Part shown: one piece after another, positions 16,357-25,263 of the stretch | Layout: each line of letters starts with the position of its first letter | How positions within the stretch are numbered: the first letter of the stretch is position 1 | Source of the DNA: UBA3537 sp049889395 | Lineage (GTDB): Bacteria; Bacteroidota; Bacteroidia; Flavobacteriales; Flavobacteriaceae | NCBI GenBank assembly: GCA_049889395.1 | Contig: JBMHDM010000030.1 | Span: 1-64,000 of the forward strand | DNA: 64,000 nt | Direction of reading: 5' to 3' | The notes under the pieces: generated by a model | What the model saw: only the letters and a program-made list of their open reading frames with translations | What the model was told of the DNA's origin: nothing | The model's database searches: none | Position numbers and translations under genes: made by a program

Positions 16357-18189
16357 ATGGCTGAAGAACTAACTCCAAATGCGGAGGCGTCCAAACAAGA
16401 CACTCCTGTTGTTGAATCAACAACTAACGAAGCTCAAATTAGTCCTGAGCAATTTCTAAAAGACTTTAACTGGCACAACTACGAAGAAGGCATAGACCCC
16501 GTAGCAGACGAAAAACTCGATGAGTTCGAGAAATTAGTTGCTGAAAACTTCGTAGAAACTCTTGACGATCAAGTCGTTGAAGGCACTGTAATTCACATCA
16601 CAGATCGCGATGCCATTATTGATATAAATGCCAAATCAGAAGGTGTTATATCATTAAATGAGTTCCGTTACAATCCTAACCTCTCAGTTGGAGACAAGGT
16701 AGAGGTTTTAATTGATGTCCGAGAAGATGCTACAGGTCAACTGGTATTATCACACAGAAAAGCTCGTGTGATTAAAGCATGGGATCGTGTGAATGCAGCC
16801 AACGAAACTGGCGAAATCGTCAATGGTTTCGTTAAATGCCGTACCAAAGGCGGAATGATTGTCGATGTATTTGGTATTGAAGCATTTTTACCAGGTTCTC
16901 AAATTGATGTTAAACCGATTCGAGATTACGATCAGTATGTCAACAAAACAATGGAATTTAAGGTTGTAAAAATAAATCATGAATTCAAGAATGTTGTTGT
17001 CTCACACAAAGCTCTAATAGAAGCCGATATTGAGATTCAGAAAAAAGAAATTATCAGCCAACTCGAAAAAGGACAAGTCTTGGAAGGTATAGTTAAAAAC
17101 ATAACTTCTTACGGTGTCTTTATGGATTTGGGTGGTGTAGATGGCTTGGTACATATCACAGATTTATCTTGGTCTAGAATCAGTCATCCAAGTGAGATCG
17201 TTGAGTTGGACGAAAAACTCAACGTTGTTATTTTAGATTTTGATGAGGACAAGTCCAGAATTCAACTCGGTCTTAAGCAATTATCCAAACATCCTTGGGA
17301 TGCCCTTGGAGAAGATGTTAAAGTAGGTGACGAAGTTGAAGGAAAAGTTGTAGTTATTGCAGATTATGGTGCGTTTGTAGAAGTTGCTGAAGGTGTTGAA
17401 GGTCTTATTCACGTTTCTGAAATGTCATGGTCAACCCATTTAAGATCTGCACAGGATTTTGTTAATGTTGGCGATACCGTAAAAGCTCAAATATTGACTT
17501 TAGACAAAGAAGATCGAAAAATGTCATTAGGGATCAAGCAATTAAAACCAGATCCTTGGACTGATATCACTTCCAAGTTCCCTGTAGGATTCAAGCATAC
17601 AGGTATAGTCAGGAACTTCACAAACTTTGGAGTTTTTGTTGAGATGGAGGAAGGAATTGACGGATTAATTTATATATCAGATTTATCTTGGACAAAGAAA
17701 ATTAAGCATCCAAGCGAATTTTGTGCTGTAGGGGATAAACTTGACGTCATTGTATTAGAACTGGATGTAGAAGGACGTAAGTTGAGCTTAGGCCACAAGC
17801 AAACTACTGAAAATCCATGGGATAAATATGAAGCAGAATTTGGTCTAAATTCCAAGCATACGGCATCTATTTATGAGGTTGTAGATAAAGGTGCAACAGT
17901 CAAATTTAATGAAGACATCGTTGCATTTGTACCTTCTAGACATCTAGAAAAAGAAGATGGAACAAAACTCAAGAAGGGTGATGAAGCAGAATTTGTTATC
18001 ATTGAATTTAACAAAGAGTTCAAGCGTGTTGTCGCTTCTCACACAGCGGTTTTCAAAGCTGAAGAGTTGAAAAACGTCAAGGCAGCGGCCAAAAAAGCAG
18101 CTAAATCTGCATCAGAAGCCAAAACCACTTTGGGGGATGCAAATACGGCATTGCAAGAGCTAAAAGATAAAATGGACGGAAAAGCTTAA
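16357..18189 (+). CDS. rpsA: 30S ribosomal protein S1
   Basis: S1 binds mRNA and helps to load it on the ribosome, which matters especially in Bacteroidota because they lack strong Shine-Dalgarno sequences. The 610-residue protein has an acidic N-terminal extension and about six S1 (OB-fold) repeats, seen as the recurring pattern G-x-V-x-x-I-x-x-Y-G-x-F-V-x-L/V-x-G-x-x-G-L-I/V-H/Y-I-S-D/E (for example VKNITSYGVFMDLGG, VVIADYGAFVEVAEG, VRNFTNFGVFVEMEEG). A Lys/Ala-rich tail follows. It has a structured leader and a strong terminator, so it is a single-gene unit. Confidence 0.96.
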   Translation: MAEELTPNAEASKQDTPVVESTTNEAQISPEQFLKDFNWHNYEEGIDPVADEKLDEFEKLVAENFVETLDDQVVEGTVIHITDRDAIIDINAKSEGVISLNEFRYNPNLSVGDKVEVLIDVREDATGQLVLSHRKARVIKAWDRVNAANETGEIVNGFVKCRTKGGMIVDVFGIEAFLPGSQIDVKPIRDYDQYVNKTMEFKVVKINHEFKNVVVSHKALIEADIEIQKKEIISQLEKGQVLEGIVKNITSYGVFMDLGGVDGLVHITDLSWSRISHPSEIVELDEKLNVVILDFDEDKSRIQLGLKQLSKHPWDALGEDVKVGDEVEGKVVVIADYGAFVEVAEGVEGLIHVSEMSWSTHLRSAQDFVNVGDTVKAQILTLDKEDRKMSLGIKQLKPDPWTDITSKFPVGFKHTGIVRNFTNFGVFVEMEEGIDGLIYISDLSWTKKIKHPSEFCAVGDKLDVIVLELDVEGRKLSLGHKQTTENPWDKYEAEFGLNSKHTASIYEVVDKGATVKFNEDIVAFVPSRHLEKEDGTKLKKGDEAEFVIIEFNKEFKRVVASHTAVFKAEELKNVKAAAKKAAKSASEAKTTLGDANTALQELKDKMDGKA

Positions 18190-18205
18190 GTGCCATTTTC
18201 ATCAT

Positions 18206-18237
18206 TAAAAAGCCCTTCTCACGGAGGGCTTTTTTTA
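18206..18237 (+). terminator. rpsA terminator
   Basis: AAAAAGCCCT pairs with AGGGCTTTTT around TCTCACGG, followed by T's. Confidence 0.9.
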
Positions 18238-18342
18238 TTCATAAATGTTTTGATTGTCAATTTGGCAAAGAATTAACTTTTTTTTTGAATTTTAAGAGAT
18301 TGATATTCATAATTTTATGGACCTATAAAACACTTGACATAT

Positions 18343-19929
18343 ATGACTTTTCAATCCATTCCGAGAGCTTTCGAGATTAATCAAAGAATTCACCACAAAA
18401 CCTATCTTGTTGATGGGGAACTCAAAACTTGGGATGGACCTACCTCCGAAGTGTATTCAACTATTTCTTCCTCTCCAGACTATGCTCCAACTTTACTGGG
18501 ATCCATTCCATTACTAGAAAAAGAACAAGCTTTTGAAGCTCTGGATTCTGCCAGCAATGCCTATGACAACGGACAAGGACTATGGCCAACTATGAAAGTT
18601 TCTGACCGAATTGCCTGCATGCAGAAATTTGTCGCTCAGATGAAAACCAAGCGCGAGCAAGTCGTAAAATATTTAATGTGGGAAATTGGAAAAAATTATA
18701 AAGATTCCCAAAAAGAATTTGATCGTACAGTTGATTACATTTATGACACCATTGACGATTACAAACAACTAGACCGCAATGCAGCCAAATTTCATAAACA
18801 TTCAGGAGTTTATGCCCATATAAGAAGAGGACCCTTGGGGGTTGTTCTATGTTTGGGCCCGTACAATTATCCACTAAATGAAACATTCGCCCTACTGATA
18901 CCCGCCCTGATTATGGGTAATACAACTATATTTAAACCCGCTAAATTAGGAGTTTTACTACTTACTCCCCTCATGGAAGCTTTCCAAAATAGCTTCCCAA
19001 AAGGAGTTGTAAACATCCTTTTTGGTCGAGGTAGAACATTGGCATCGCCTCTTATGGAAACTGGAAAAATTGATGTTCTAGCGCTTATAGGTCACAGTAA
19101 TTCAGCAAATGCCCTTCAAAATGCTCATCCAAAAAAGAATAGACTCAGAATAGTACTTGGTCTTGAAGCCAAAAACCCTGCTATTGTTTTACCAGATGCC
19201 GATATCGATTTGGCTGTTGATGAATGTATTGCTGGGACGTTATCCTTCAATGGACAACGTTGTACTGCTCTAAAAATCTTATATATCCACGAACAAATTT
19301 TTGAACAATTTAAAACCAAATTCTGCGAAAAGGTAGACGCCCTAAAGTTTGGTAACCCTTGGGACGATGGTGCCATGCTAACCCCTCTTCCTGAAGTTAA
19401 TAAGCCCGATTACATTCAGAGTCTTATCGATGATGCTATTGAGAAAGGTGCAAAAATTTTAAATAAAAAAGGCGGTGAACGAACAGAAAATTATATTTAT
19501 CCCTCTGTTTTATTTCCTGTAGATAAATCTATGAATGTTTATCATGAAGAACAATTTGGTCCTGTTATTCCAATGATGACTTTTAATGACATCCAAAAGC
19601 CATTGAATGATATGGCAGAATCTAGTTATGGACAGCAAGTTAGTGTATTCGGTAAAAATACCAAGACTCTGGCACCCCTAATAGATACTCTAGTTAATTT
19701 AGTTTGTCGAGTAAATCTTAACAGCTCATGCCAAAGAGGTCCAGATGTTTTTCCGTTTACGGGAAGAAAAGACTCAGCCTTTAGCACTTTGAGTGTCAGA
19801 GACGCATTACGATCTTTCTCAATTAGAACCTTCGTTGCGGCTAAGGATAATCCTTACAACAGTGATATTCTCAAAGAAATGTTGGAAGAAAAACAGTCTA
19901 ACTTTATCAGCACAGACTATTTACTCTAG
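18343..19929 (+). CDS. gapN: NADP-dependent glyceraldehyde-3-phosphate dehydrogenase, non-phosphorylating
   Basis: GapN oxidises glyceraldehyde 3-phosphate directly to 3-phosphoglycerate, making NADPH and bypassing the ATP-yielding step of glycolysis. The 528-residue aldehyde-dehydrogenase-fold protein has the general-base glutamate in LGLEAKNPAIVLPDAD, the catalytic cysteine in FNGQRCTALK, and the C-terminal block CQRGPDVFPFTGRKDSAFST, which is typical of this branch of the superfamily. ATG at 18343 is preferred over the TTG three codons upstream. Assignment within the superfamily rests on that C-terminal block; other substrates are possible. Confidence 0.82.
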   Translation: MTFQSIPRAFEINQRIHHKTYLVDGELKTWDGPTSEVYSTISSSPDYAPTLLGSIPLLEKEQAFEALDSASNAYDNGQGLWPTMKVSDRIACMQKFVAQMKTKREQVVKYLMWEIGKNYKDSQKEFDRTVDYIYDTIDDYKQLDRNAAKFHKHSGVYAHIRRGPLGVVLCLGPYNYPLNETFALLIPALIMGNTTIFKPAKLGVLLLTPLMEAFQNSFPKGVVNILFGRGRTLASPLMETGKIDVLALIGHSNSANALQNAHPKKNRLRIVLGLEAKNPAIVLPDADIDLAVDECIAGTLSFNGQRCTALKILYIHEQIFEQFKTKFCEKVDALKFGNPWDDGAMLTPLPEVNKPDYIQSLIDDAIEKGAKILNKKGGERTENYIYPSVLFPVDKSMNVYHEEQFGPVIPMMTFNDIQKPLNDMAESSYGQQVSVFGKNTKTLAPLIDTLVNLVCRVNLNSSCQRGPDVFPFTGRKDSAFSTLSVRDALRSFSIRTFVAAKDNPYNSDILKEMLEEKQSNFISTDYLL

Positions 19930-19950
19930 TTAAGTTTAATTTTTTTCTAT

Positions 19951-19958
19951 TACCTTTG
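19951..19958 (+). promoter_or_regulatory. Promoter -7 box of pyrR-pyrB
   Basis: TACCTTTG matches TAnnTTTG, 24 bases before the pyrR ATG. The leader would be too short for a PyrR attenuator of the Bacillus type. Confidence 0.65.
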
Positions 19959-19981
19959 CGCTCGTATATGTTGAATACATC

Positions 19982-20521
19982 ATGAGTCAAAAAGTTTTAC
20001 TGAATCATAAAGAAGTAAACATCATTCTTCACCGACTGGCTTGCCAACTCATTGAAAGACATACTGATTTTTCAAATACCATATTAGTAGGTTTACAACC
20101 CAGGGGGATTTATTTGTCCAATAGGATAAAAACTATCTTGCAAGACGAATATGGTATAAATCAAGTTCAATCGGGGCAATTAGACATCACATTTTACAGA
20201 GACGATTTTAGACGTACAGTCAAACCTTTAACGGCCAACACAACAGAAATGGATTATGCGGTTGAGGGCAAACAAATCGTTTTTATTGATGATGTTTTGT
20301 ACACAGGACGAAGTATTCGTGCAGCTCTTACAGCTATTCAATCCTATGGACGTCCAATGAGTATAGAATTATTGATATTAATTGACAGAAGATTTAGTAG
20401 GCACCTTCCCATCCAACCTGACTACAGAGGCCGACAAGTAGATGCAATTGACGACGAAAAAGTCATTGTAAACTGGAGTGAAACACAAGGTGAGGACAGC
20501 GTATATTTGATAAAACAATAA
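19982..20521 (+). CDS. pyrR: Bifunctional pyr regulator / uracil phosphoribosyltransferase
   Basis: PyrR in Gram-positive bacteria binds pyr mRNA to control attenuation and also has uracil phosphoribosyltransferase activity. The 179-residue protein has the PRPP-binding motif VFIDDVLYTGRSIRAAL (about 99-115), the conserved VGLQPRGIYLS near the N-terminus and LIDRRFSRHLPIQPDYRG. It lies three bases ahead of pyrB. I see no PyrR-type leader hairpins in this window, so the enzyme may mainly salvage uracil here or act on pyr mRNAs elsewhere. Confidence 0.92.
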   Translation: MSQKVLLNHKEVNIILHRLACQLIERHTDFSNTILVGLQPRGIYLSNRIKTILQDEYGINQVQSGQLDITFYRDDFRRTVKPLTANTTEMDYAVEGKQIVFIDDVLYTGRSIRAALTAIQSYGRPMSIELLILIDRRFSRHLPIQPDYRGRQVDAIDDEKVIVNWSETQGEDSVYLIKQ

Positions 20522-20524
20522 CAC

Positions 20525-21454
20525 ATGAGTACCCTAAGTGTCGATCATTTATTAGGAATTAAACAGCTAAAAAAATCAGATATTGAGCTTATTTTTCAAA
20601 CTGCCGATCATTTCAAAGAAGTTATAAATCGTCCCATAAAAAAAGTCCCCTCACTTCGTGATATTACAATAGCCAATTTGTTTTTTGAAAATTCAACACG
20701 CACAAAACTTTCTTTTGAAATTGCCCAAAAACGTTTATCAGCTGATGTAATTAATTTTTCTGCCTCACAATCCTCTGTCAAAAAAGGGGAAACACTGATA
20801 GATACTGTAAATAATATTTTGTCCATGAAAGTGGATATGGTAGTAATGCGTCATCCTAAACCTGGTGCTGCAGAATTTTTACAGCAACATGTTAATGCAC
20901 GTATTATCAATGCTGGTGATGGAGCTCACGAGCATCCTACACAAGCGCTTCTAGACACTTACTCAATAAGAGAAAAGTTTGGTTCTGTCGAAGGCAAAAA
21001 AGTTGCTATCATAGGCGATATTCTTCATTCTCGTGTGGCGCTGTCTAACATATTTGCCTTAAAATCATTAGGAGCAGAAGTAATGGTCTGTGGTCCAAAA
21101 TCCTTGATTCCGAAATATATCCACGAACTTGGTGTCCAGGTAGAGTATGATCTAAAAACCGCTCTTGGATGGTGCGACGTGGCGAATATGCTACGCGTTC
21201 AAAATGAAAGAATGGAAGTTCGATATTTTCCAAGCGTCAGAGAATATGCTCAACAATATGGTTTGACAAAAACACTCTTGGATTCTATCGGTAAAGATAT
21301 TGTAATTATGCATCCAGGTCCAATTAATAGAGGCGTAGAAATTACCAGTGAAGTAGCTGATTCTCAAAACGCTATCATCTTAGATCAAGTCGAAAATGGC
21401 GTAGCCATTCGTATGGCAGTAACCTATTTATTAGCTTCTAAAATTAAGGCATAG
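20525..21454 (+). CDS. pyrB: Aspartate carbamoyltransferase, catalytic chain
   Basis: PyrB joins carbamoyl phosphate and aspartate in the first committed step of pyrimidine synthesis. The 309-residue protein has the carbamoyl-phosphate motif FENSTRTKLSFE (about 57-68), the second carbamoyl-phosphate loop SVKKGETLIDT, the aspartate-binding region DGAHEHPTQALLDTYSIRE and MHPGPINRGVEIT. No pyrI regulatory chain lies nearby. It follows pyrR by 3 bases, and the next gene starts with no gap, so the genes share a transcript. Confidence 0.95.
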   Translation: MSTLSVDHLLGIKQLKKSDIELIFQTADHFKEVINRPIKKVPSLRDITIANLFFENSTRTKLSFEIAQKRLSADVINFSASQSSVKKGETLIDTVNNILSMKVDMVVMRHPKPGAAEFLQQHVNARIINAGDGAHEHPTQALLDTYSIREKFGSVEGKKVAIIGDILHSRVALSNIFALKSLGAEVMVCGPKSLIPKYIHELGVQVEYDLKTALGWCDVANMLRVQNERMEVRYFPSVREYAQQYGLTKTLLDSIGKDIVIMHPGPINRGVEITSEVADSQNAIILDQVENGVAIRMAVTYLLASKIKA

Positions 21455-21781
21455 ATGAGTTTAGATCTTCCTAATGATATTGTCTTTGTACATCAAAATC
21501 AAAGTACCATTTCTAAACTGTTACAAGACTTTGACTTTGAATCTCATAGCAAACAAAATATCATCTTTTTTGTTGGAAATCATCAAGATTTGACGGCTGA
21601 TTTTTTAAATATTATTTCTGATGTTTCTATGAAACATCAGCAACACAATAAATCATTTGTATTGGTTTGTTCTGCATTTTCTCCCGAGGACTGGCCAGAC
21701 CATCTAGTTGTTGCTCCGAGCCAACAGGAGGCCCTTGATATCATCGACATGGAGGAGATGCAACGAGATTTAGGATTTTAA
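21455..21781 (+). CDS. Conserved small hypothetical protein between pyrB and rnz
   Basis: I do not recognise a characterised family. The 108-residue soluble protein (MSLDLPNDIVFVHQNQSTIS) has alternating beta/alpha character (NIIFFVGNHQDL, SFVLVCSAFSP) and an acidic end (IIDMEEMQRDLGF). It starts one base after pyrB, and its stop lies 12 bases before rnz in the same frame, so it is locked into the pyr-rnz transcript. From memory, short proteins like this sit directly before rnz in other flavobacteria and are sometimes misnamed ribonuclease Z. It has no metallo-beta-lactamase residues. Confidence 0.7.
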   Translation: MSLDLPNDIVFVHQNQSTISKLLQDFDFESHSKQNIIFFVGNHQDLTADFLNIISDVSMKHQQHNKSFVLVCSAFSPEDWPDHLVVAPSQQEALDIIDMEEMQRDLGF

Positions 21782-21793
21782 TCATATGATGTT

Positions 21794-22699
21794 TTGAAAT
21801 TAACCATTTTAGGTTGTTATAGCGCTACACCAAGAATTATTGCTCAAACCACTTCTCAAGTTTTGAACACTCGCGGTCATGTGTTTTTAATTGACTGTGG
21901 TGAGGGAACACAAGTTGAATTGAGAAAACATAAAATCAAATTCAACCAGATTAAACATATTTTTATTTCACACTTACATGGCGATCATTACTTTGGGCTC
22001 ATTGGTTTGATTTCAACTTTTCGTCTATTAAATAGAGAGACTGACTTACATATACATGGTCCAAAAGGGCTTAAAGATATTATCTTATTACAATTAAAAC
22101 TGTCTAAATCCTGGACAAATTACAATCTTATTTTTCATGAATTGACCTCAACTCACTCAGAATTAATTTTTGAAGATGATAAAGTTGAAATTCATACCAT
22201 ACCACTAGATCATCGCGTATATACCAATGGATTTTTGTTTAAAGAAAAACCATTTGATCGAAAGTTATTGATTGATAGGGCAGAGGCCAAAAACATTGAT
22301 GTAGCTTATTATAGAAAATTAAAACAAGGTGCTGACGTAAAAAATGAAAATGGTGTCTTAATCGCCAACAGCGAGGTTACTGCTGATGGGCCTCCAGCAA
22401 AAAGTTATGCGTTTTGTAGTGATACGGCTTACAACGAAGCTATTATTCCAATTATTAATCAGGTTGATGTGCTATATCATGAGTCCACTTTCTTAGACGA
22501 ACATGAAAATCTGTCTGAAAAAACCAAACACTCTACTGCAAAACAAGCAGCCATGATTGCAAAACAGGCGGATGTTGGAAAATTAATTCTTGGACACTAT
22601 TCGTCGCGTTATAACGATGTTGAAGCATTCAGGACGGAAGCTTTATCCGTTTTTGATAAGGTTGAATTGGCCAAAGATGGCAAAACGTTTCAGCTGTAA
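21794..22699 (+). CDS. rnz: Ribonuclease Z
   Basis: RNase Z is a zinc endonuclease that trims the 3' ends of tRNA precursors. The 301-residue metallo-beta-lactamase-fold protein has the zinc motif SHLHGDHYFGL (about 62-72), the C-terminal ligand FCSDTAYNE and HSTAKQAA plus LGHYSSRY. The family start MKLTILGCYSATPR falls on TTG at 21794, with an in-frame stop (the end of the previous gene) four codons upstream, so no ATG is possible. Two out-of-frame ATG codons at 21786 and 21789 read to a TGA that overlaps the TTG, which may help re-initiation. Confidence 0.92.
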   Translation: MKLTILGCYSATPRIIAQTTSQVLNTRGHVFLIDCGEGTQVELRKHKIKFNQIKHIFISHLHGDHYFGLIGLISTFRLLNRETDLHIHGPKGLKDIILLQLKLSKSWTNYNLIFHELTSTHSELIFEDDKVEIHTIPLDHRVYTNGFLFKEKPFDRKLLIDRAEAKNIDVAYYRKLKQGADVKNENGVLIANSEVTADGPPAKSYAFCSDTAYNEAIIPIINQVDVLYHESTFLDEHENLSEKTKHSTAKQAAMIAKQADVGKLILGHYSSRYNDVEAFRTEALSVFDKVELAKDGKTFQL

Positions 22700-23432
22700 T
22701 TCGAGATTTCTAAAACACTATTCCCAAACAAAACTTTAGTTCCTTCCGAATAATGCGATCGATTTGGAGGGTGATTCAAAAGATTATAAAATTTTGGCTG
22801 ATCGACATTCATTTGCTTAAGATTCAGTTGTTTGACATGCCACGCCTCATGTTGAATATCAGAACGATATATTTTATTGTTTTTATTAATAAATATGGCA
22901 TTTCGGTCCAACAACCATCGATCCAACGCGTTGTATTCTTGTTTTTGAGGTCCCATTTTGTATTTTATCGTTAAATTACTTGTGCGGTCTTTAACTACAA
23001 ATGAATGATTGGTTCGTCTTATTTTTGCAGGATCATATTGTAACCCAGAAATTAATCTTGCCATTAAACAAGATAGGGCTTTTTGCCCTTTAATACTTAA
23101 AAAGTAAATCCCAGATTTCCCATTGCATCGTACATAAGTTCTGATATTTATGACGTGAAGATCAAAAATTAATGGGACTGCTGGCCATTGAAGTGGCCTA
23201 ATATGTTTCACATCAAAAGCTATTATTGACACCCAGTAGTTTTTTTATATTAATCTAGTTCTAAAGATTTTGGAACATGTAGTTGCAAGGCCTTTTTTTC
23301 TACTTTGTAGTGTAAGAAGACAACGTTTTCCCATTCCTGAAAAAAAATCTTTTTCTTATTGGTTGCCAAAATGAGTTGTTTATTTGGGGTTCTTTGGATT
23401 TCAAATGATTTTTTTAAATTATAAATATTCAA
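22690..23432 (-). pseudogene. DUF2071 (YqjF-like) protein, broken by a nonsense codon and a frameshift
   Basis: Two minus-strand pieces together make one DUF2071 protein of about 240 residues. The first (23432-23250) ends HYKVEKKALQLHVPKSLELD, the usual N-terminal block. The second (from 23232) gives YWVSIIAFDVKHIRPL, then INIRTYVRCNGKSGIYFLS, the usual core. Between them, after GAT, the sequence is TAATATAAAAAAAC. Reading TTA for TAA and restoring one A in the seven-A run gives LYKKN and joins both parts smoothly. So one substitution plus one base lost in a homopolymer explains the break. DUF2071 has no established function. Confidence 0.8.
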
Positions 23433-23733
23433 AAATTCTTCTACTCAAAAGAAAAGTTATACCAACCAAAACAAGCTTGTAAAACCAACGTTTTTTGGTT
23501 TTTTTATCTTTTTTGCCACTAGGTATATGAAATAGAAGTACAATCCAAAGGTTGTAATATCAGAAATAATGTCTAAGGTTGTCATGGTTTTTCAGTTACG
23601 TTATATAAAAAAGCTTAATTTGTATACGTACCTCAAATCCTAAATCTACCCCATAGTCGGATACCTAATTAAGAAAATTGTCTGAGAAATGTATATTTCT
23701 GGGGCAAGCAGAGTATCAAATGTAATAAAAATA
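23433..23733. other. Intergenic region with a terminator-like hairpin and a short open frame
   Basis: This 301-base stretch holds a hairpin AAAACCA...TTTGGTTTT at about 23480-23505 and a 42-codon minus-strand frame (23457-23585, listed separately). I see nothing else of note. Confidence 0.4.
23457..23585 (-). CDS. Possible 42-residue membrane protein
   Basis: From ATG at 23585 the frame reads MTTLDIISDITTFGLYFYF, then IYLVAKKIKKPKN, then GFTSLFWLV: one hydrophobic segment followed by a lysine-rich stretch, the pattern of a single-span inner-membrane protein with its positive side in the cytoplasm. There is no recognised family and no clear promoter box. It lies just upstream of the DUF2071 pseudogene on the same strand. 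It could also be chance. Confidence 0.35.
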   Translation of the reverse strand: MTTLDIISDITTFGLYFYFIYLVAKKIKKPKNVGFTSLFWLV

Positions 23734-24525
23734 TTAAAACCCTTCAAAGACACCAAGTCCAAAAAGTGCAAAATCGTATTTTACGGGGTCGTTTACATCA
23801 AGTTGTCTCAAAATCTGATCTAATTCAATTACAGCTTTAGCATCGTTTTGAGTTCTCTTTAGCAGTCCTAATTTTCTGGCTACGTTTCCAGAGTGAACAT
23901 CCAAAGGGCAGGACAATTGCTTAGGCTTCAAAGTGGACCACAAACCAAAATCAACTCCAGTTATATTTGGTCTAACCATCCAACGTAAAAACATGTTTAT
24001 TCGTTTTGCTGCTGAATTGTTTAAAGGATCACTGATGTGTTTTTTTGTTCGTTCTGTGTGTTCAATTTCAAAAAAATGATTTTTAAAATGATGTATGGCA
24101 TTTTGCAGCGATTCGGATGTACTGTATCGATGGAATAGGGCTTCCATACCGCCGTATGTATCGTATATGTGCCTCAAGCTCTTTACAAATTGAACGGCAT
24201 CAATCCAATTGAATGTTCGATGCACAAAACCCTCTAATCCTTTTAAATCCGTATCAGCGTGATTCATCACAAAGTCATGGGGGGAGTGATCCATTCGTTC
24301 CATAAAACTACTAGAACTTTTAATGATACTTTTTCGATTACCCCAAGCAATAGTAGCCGTTATAAAAGCGGAGATTTCTATATCTTCTTTCTTATTGAAA
24401 CGGTGGGGTATTTGAATGGGATCACTTTTTATAAATTCTGTGGTGTTGTATTGCTCAACTTTGGAGTCTAAAAAACCTTTTAAATCTGCCCAATTTAGCC
24501 CTGAGTTGTTAGAAAATTTTCCCAT
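23734..24525 (-). CDS. TIGR02757 family protein (DUF2400)
   Basis: The 263-residue soluble protein matches a conserved family of unknown function by its blocks DPIQIPHRFNKKEDIEISAFI (about 37-57), ATIAWGNRKSIIKS, NMFLRWMVRPN, VDFGLWS and CPLDVHSGNVARKLGLL. The last block resembles the metal or DNA-contact loop of helix-hairpin-helix DNA glycosylases, so a nucleic-acid role has been suggested from the fold. Its start lies within the last 17 bases of the LolD-like gene, so the two are co-transcribed and coupled. Confidence 0.82.
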   Translation of the reverse strand: MGKFSNNSGLNWADLKGFLDSKVEQYNTTEFIKSDPIQIPHRFNKKEDIEISAFITATIAWGNRKSIIKSSSSFMERMDHSPHDFVMNHADTDLKGLEGFVHRTFNWIDAVQFVKSLRHIYDTYGGMEALFHRYSTSESLQNAIHHFKNHFFEIEHTERTKKHISDPLNNSAAKRINMFLRWMVRPNITGVDFGLWSTLKPKQLSCPLDVHSGNVARKLGLLKRTQNDAKAVIELDQILRQLDVNDPVKYDFALFGLGVFEGF

Positions 24526-25168
24526 CGGTCATGGTAATTTTTCGATCGGCCATGTTGGCCAGTTCAGGATTGTGGGTTACAATGATGAAAGTATAGCCAA
24601 AAGCATCTCTGAGATCAAAAAATAATTGGTGTAATTGTTCTGCTGTAGCACTATCTAAATTACCTGAGGGCTCATCGGCGAGTACAACTTTTGGTTGGTT
24701 GACAAGGGCCCTAGCCACAGCAACGCGTTGCTGTTCTCCGCCAGAAAGTTCATTGGGTTTGTGGTGATACCGCTCCGTAAGACCCAAAAAATCCAACAAA
24801 GTTTTTGCCTTTTCTATAGCGTCATGTTCTGCAGTTCCTTTGATAAACGCTGGAAGGCAAACATTTTCTAGTGCAGAAAATTCTGGAAGCAATTGATGAA
24901 ACTGAAACACAAATCCTAAGTTTTCGTTTCTAAACTTGGCCAATTCCTTTTCATTAAGTTTATCTAGGTCAATATTGTTGATCGTTAGCTTATAACCATT
25001 TTTGTTGGAGGGTGTGTCTAAAGTGCCTAAAATTTGTAACAAGGTTGTTTTTCCAGCTCCAGATGCACCAACAATAGACACAATTTCGCCTGTCTTGACT
25101 TCAAGATCGACGCCTTTTAAAACTTCAAGGACATCGTAATTTTTTCGTATGTTTCTGGCCTGTATCAC
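24509..25168 (-). CDS. ABC transporter ATP-binding protein, LolD-like
   Basis: The 219-residue ATPase has Walker A GASGAGKTTLL (about 34-44), the Q-loop at FQFHQLLPEFSALENV, the signature LSGGEQQRVAVARAL (about 141), Walker B VVLADEPSGNLDS and the switch histidine VTHN. The GNLDS ending and the LLPEFSALENV block are typical of the LolD/MacB group, which powers lipoprotein release to the outer membrane or macrolide/peptide export. No permease gene is adjacent, so its partner (LolCE or another) must be elsewhere. Confidence 0.85.
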   Translation of the reverse strand: MIQARNIRKNYDVLEVLKGVDLEVKTGEIVSIVGASGAGKTTLLQILGTLDTPSNKNGYKLTINNIDLDKLNEKELAKFRNENLGFVFQFHQLLPEFSALENVCLPAFIKGTAEHDAIEKAKTLLDFLGLTERYHHKPNELSGGEQQRVAVARALVNQPKVVLADEPSGNLDSATAEQLHQLFFDLRDAFGYTFIIVTHNPELANMADRKITMTDGKIF

Positions 25169-25236
25169 TTTTGTAAATTTATATTAAAAGCAGTAGTTGT
25201 GCAATCAAATTAACGTTTTTTAAGACTTACTTTTCC

Positions 25237-25244
25237 TACCTTTG
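25237..25244 (+). promoter_or_regulatory. Promoter -7 box of msrA
   Basis: TACCTTTG matches TAnnTTTG, 19 bases before the msrA ATG. Confidence 0.6.
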
Positions 25245-25263
25245 AGTGCTTAAATTTAATGTT

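Noticed and set aside
19930..19981. PyrR-responsive attenuator before pyrR
   Set aside because: Only about 50 bases lie between gapN and pyrR and they hold a -7 box but no hairpins.
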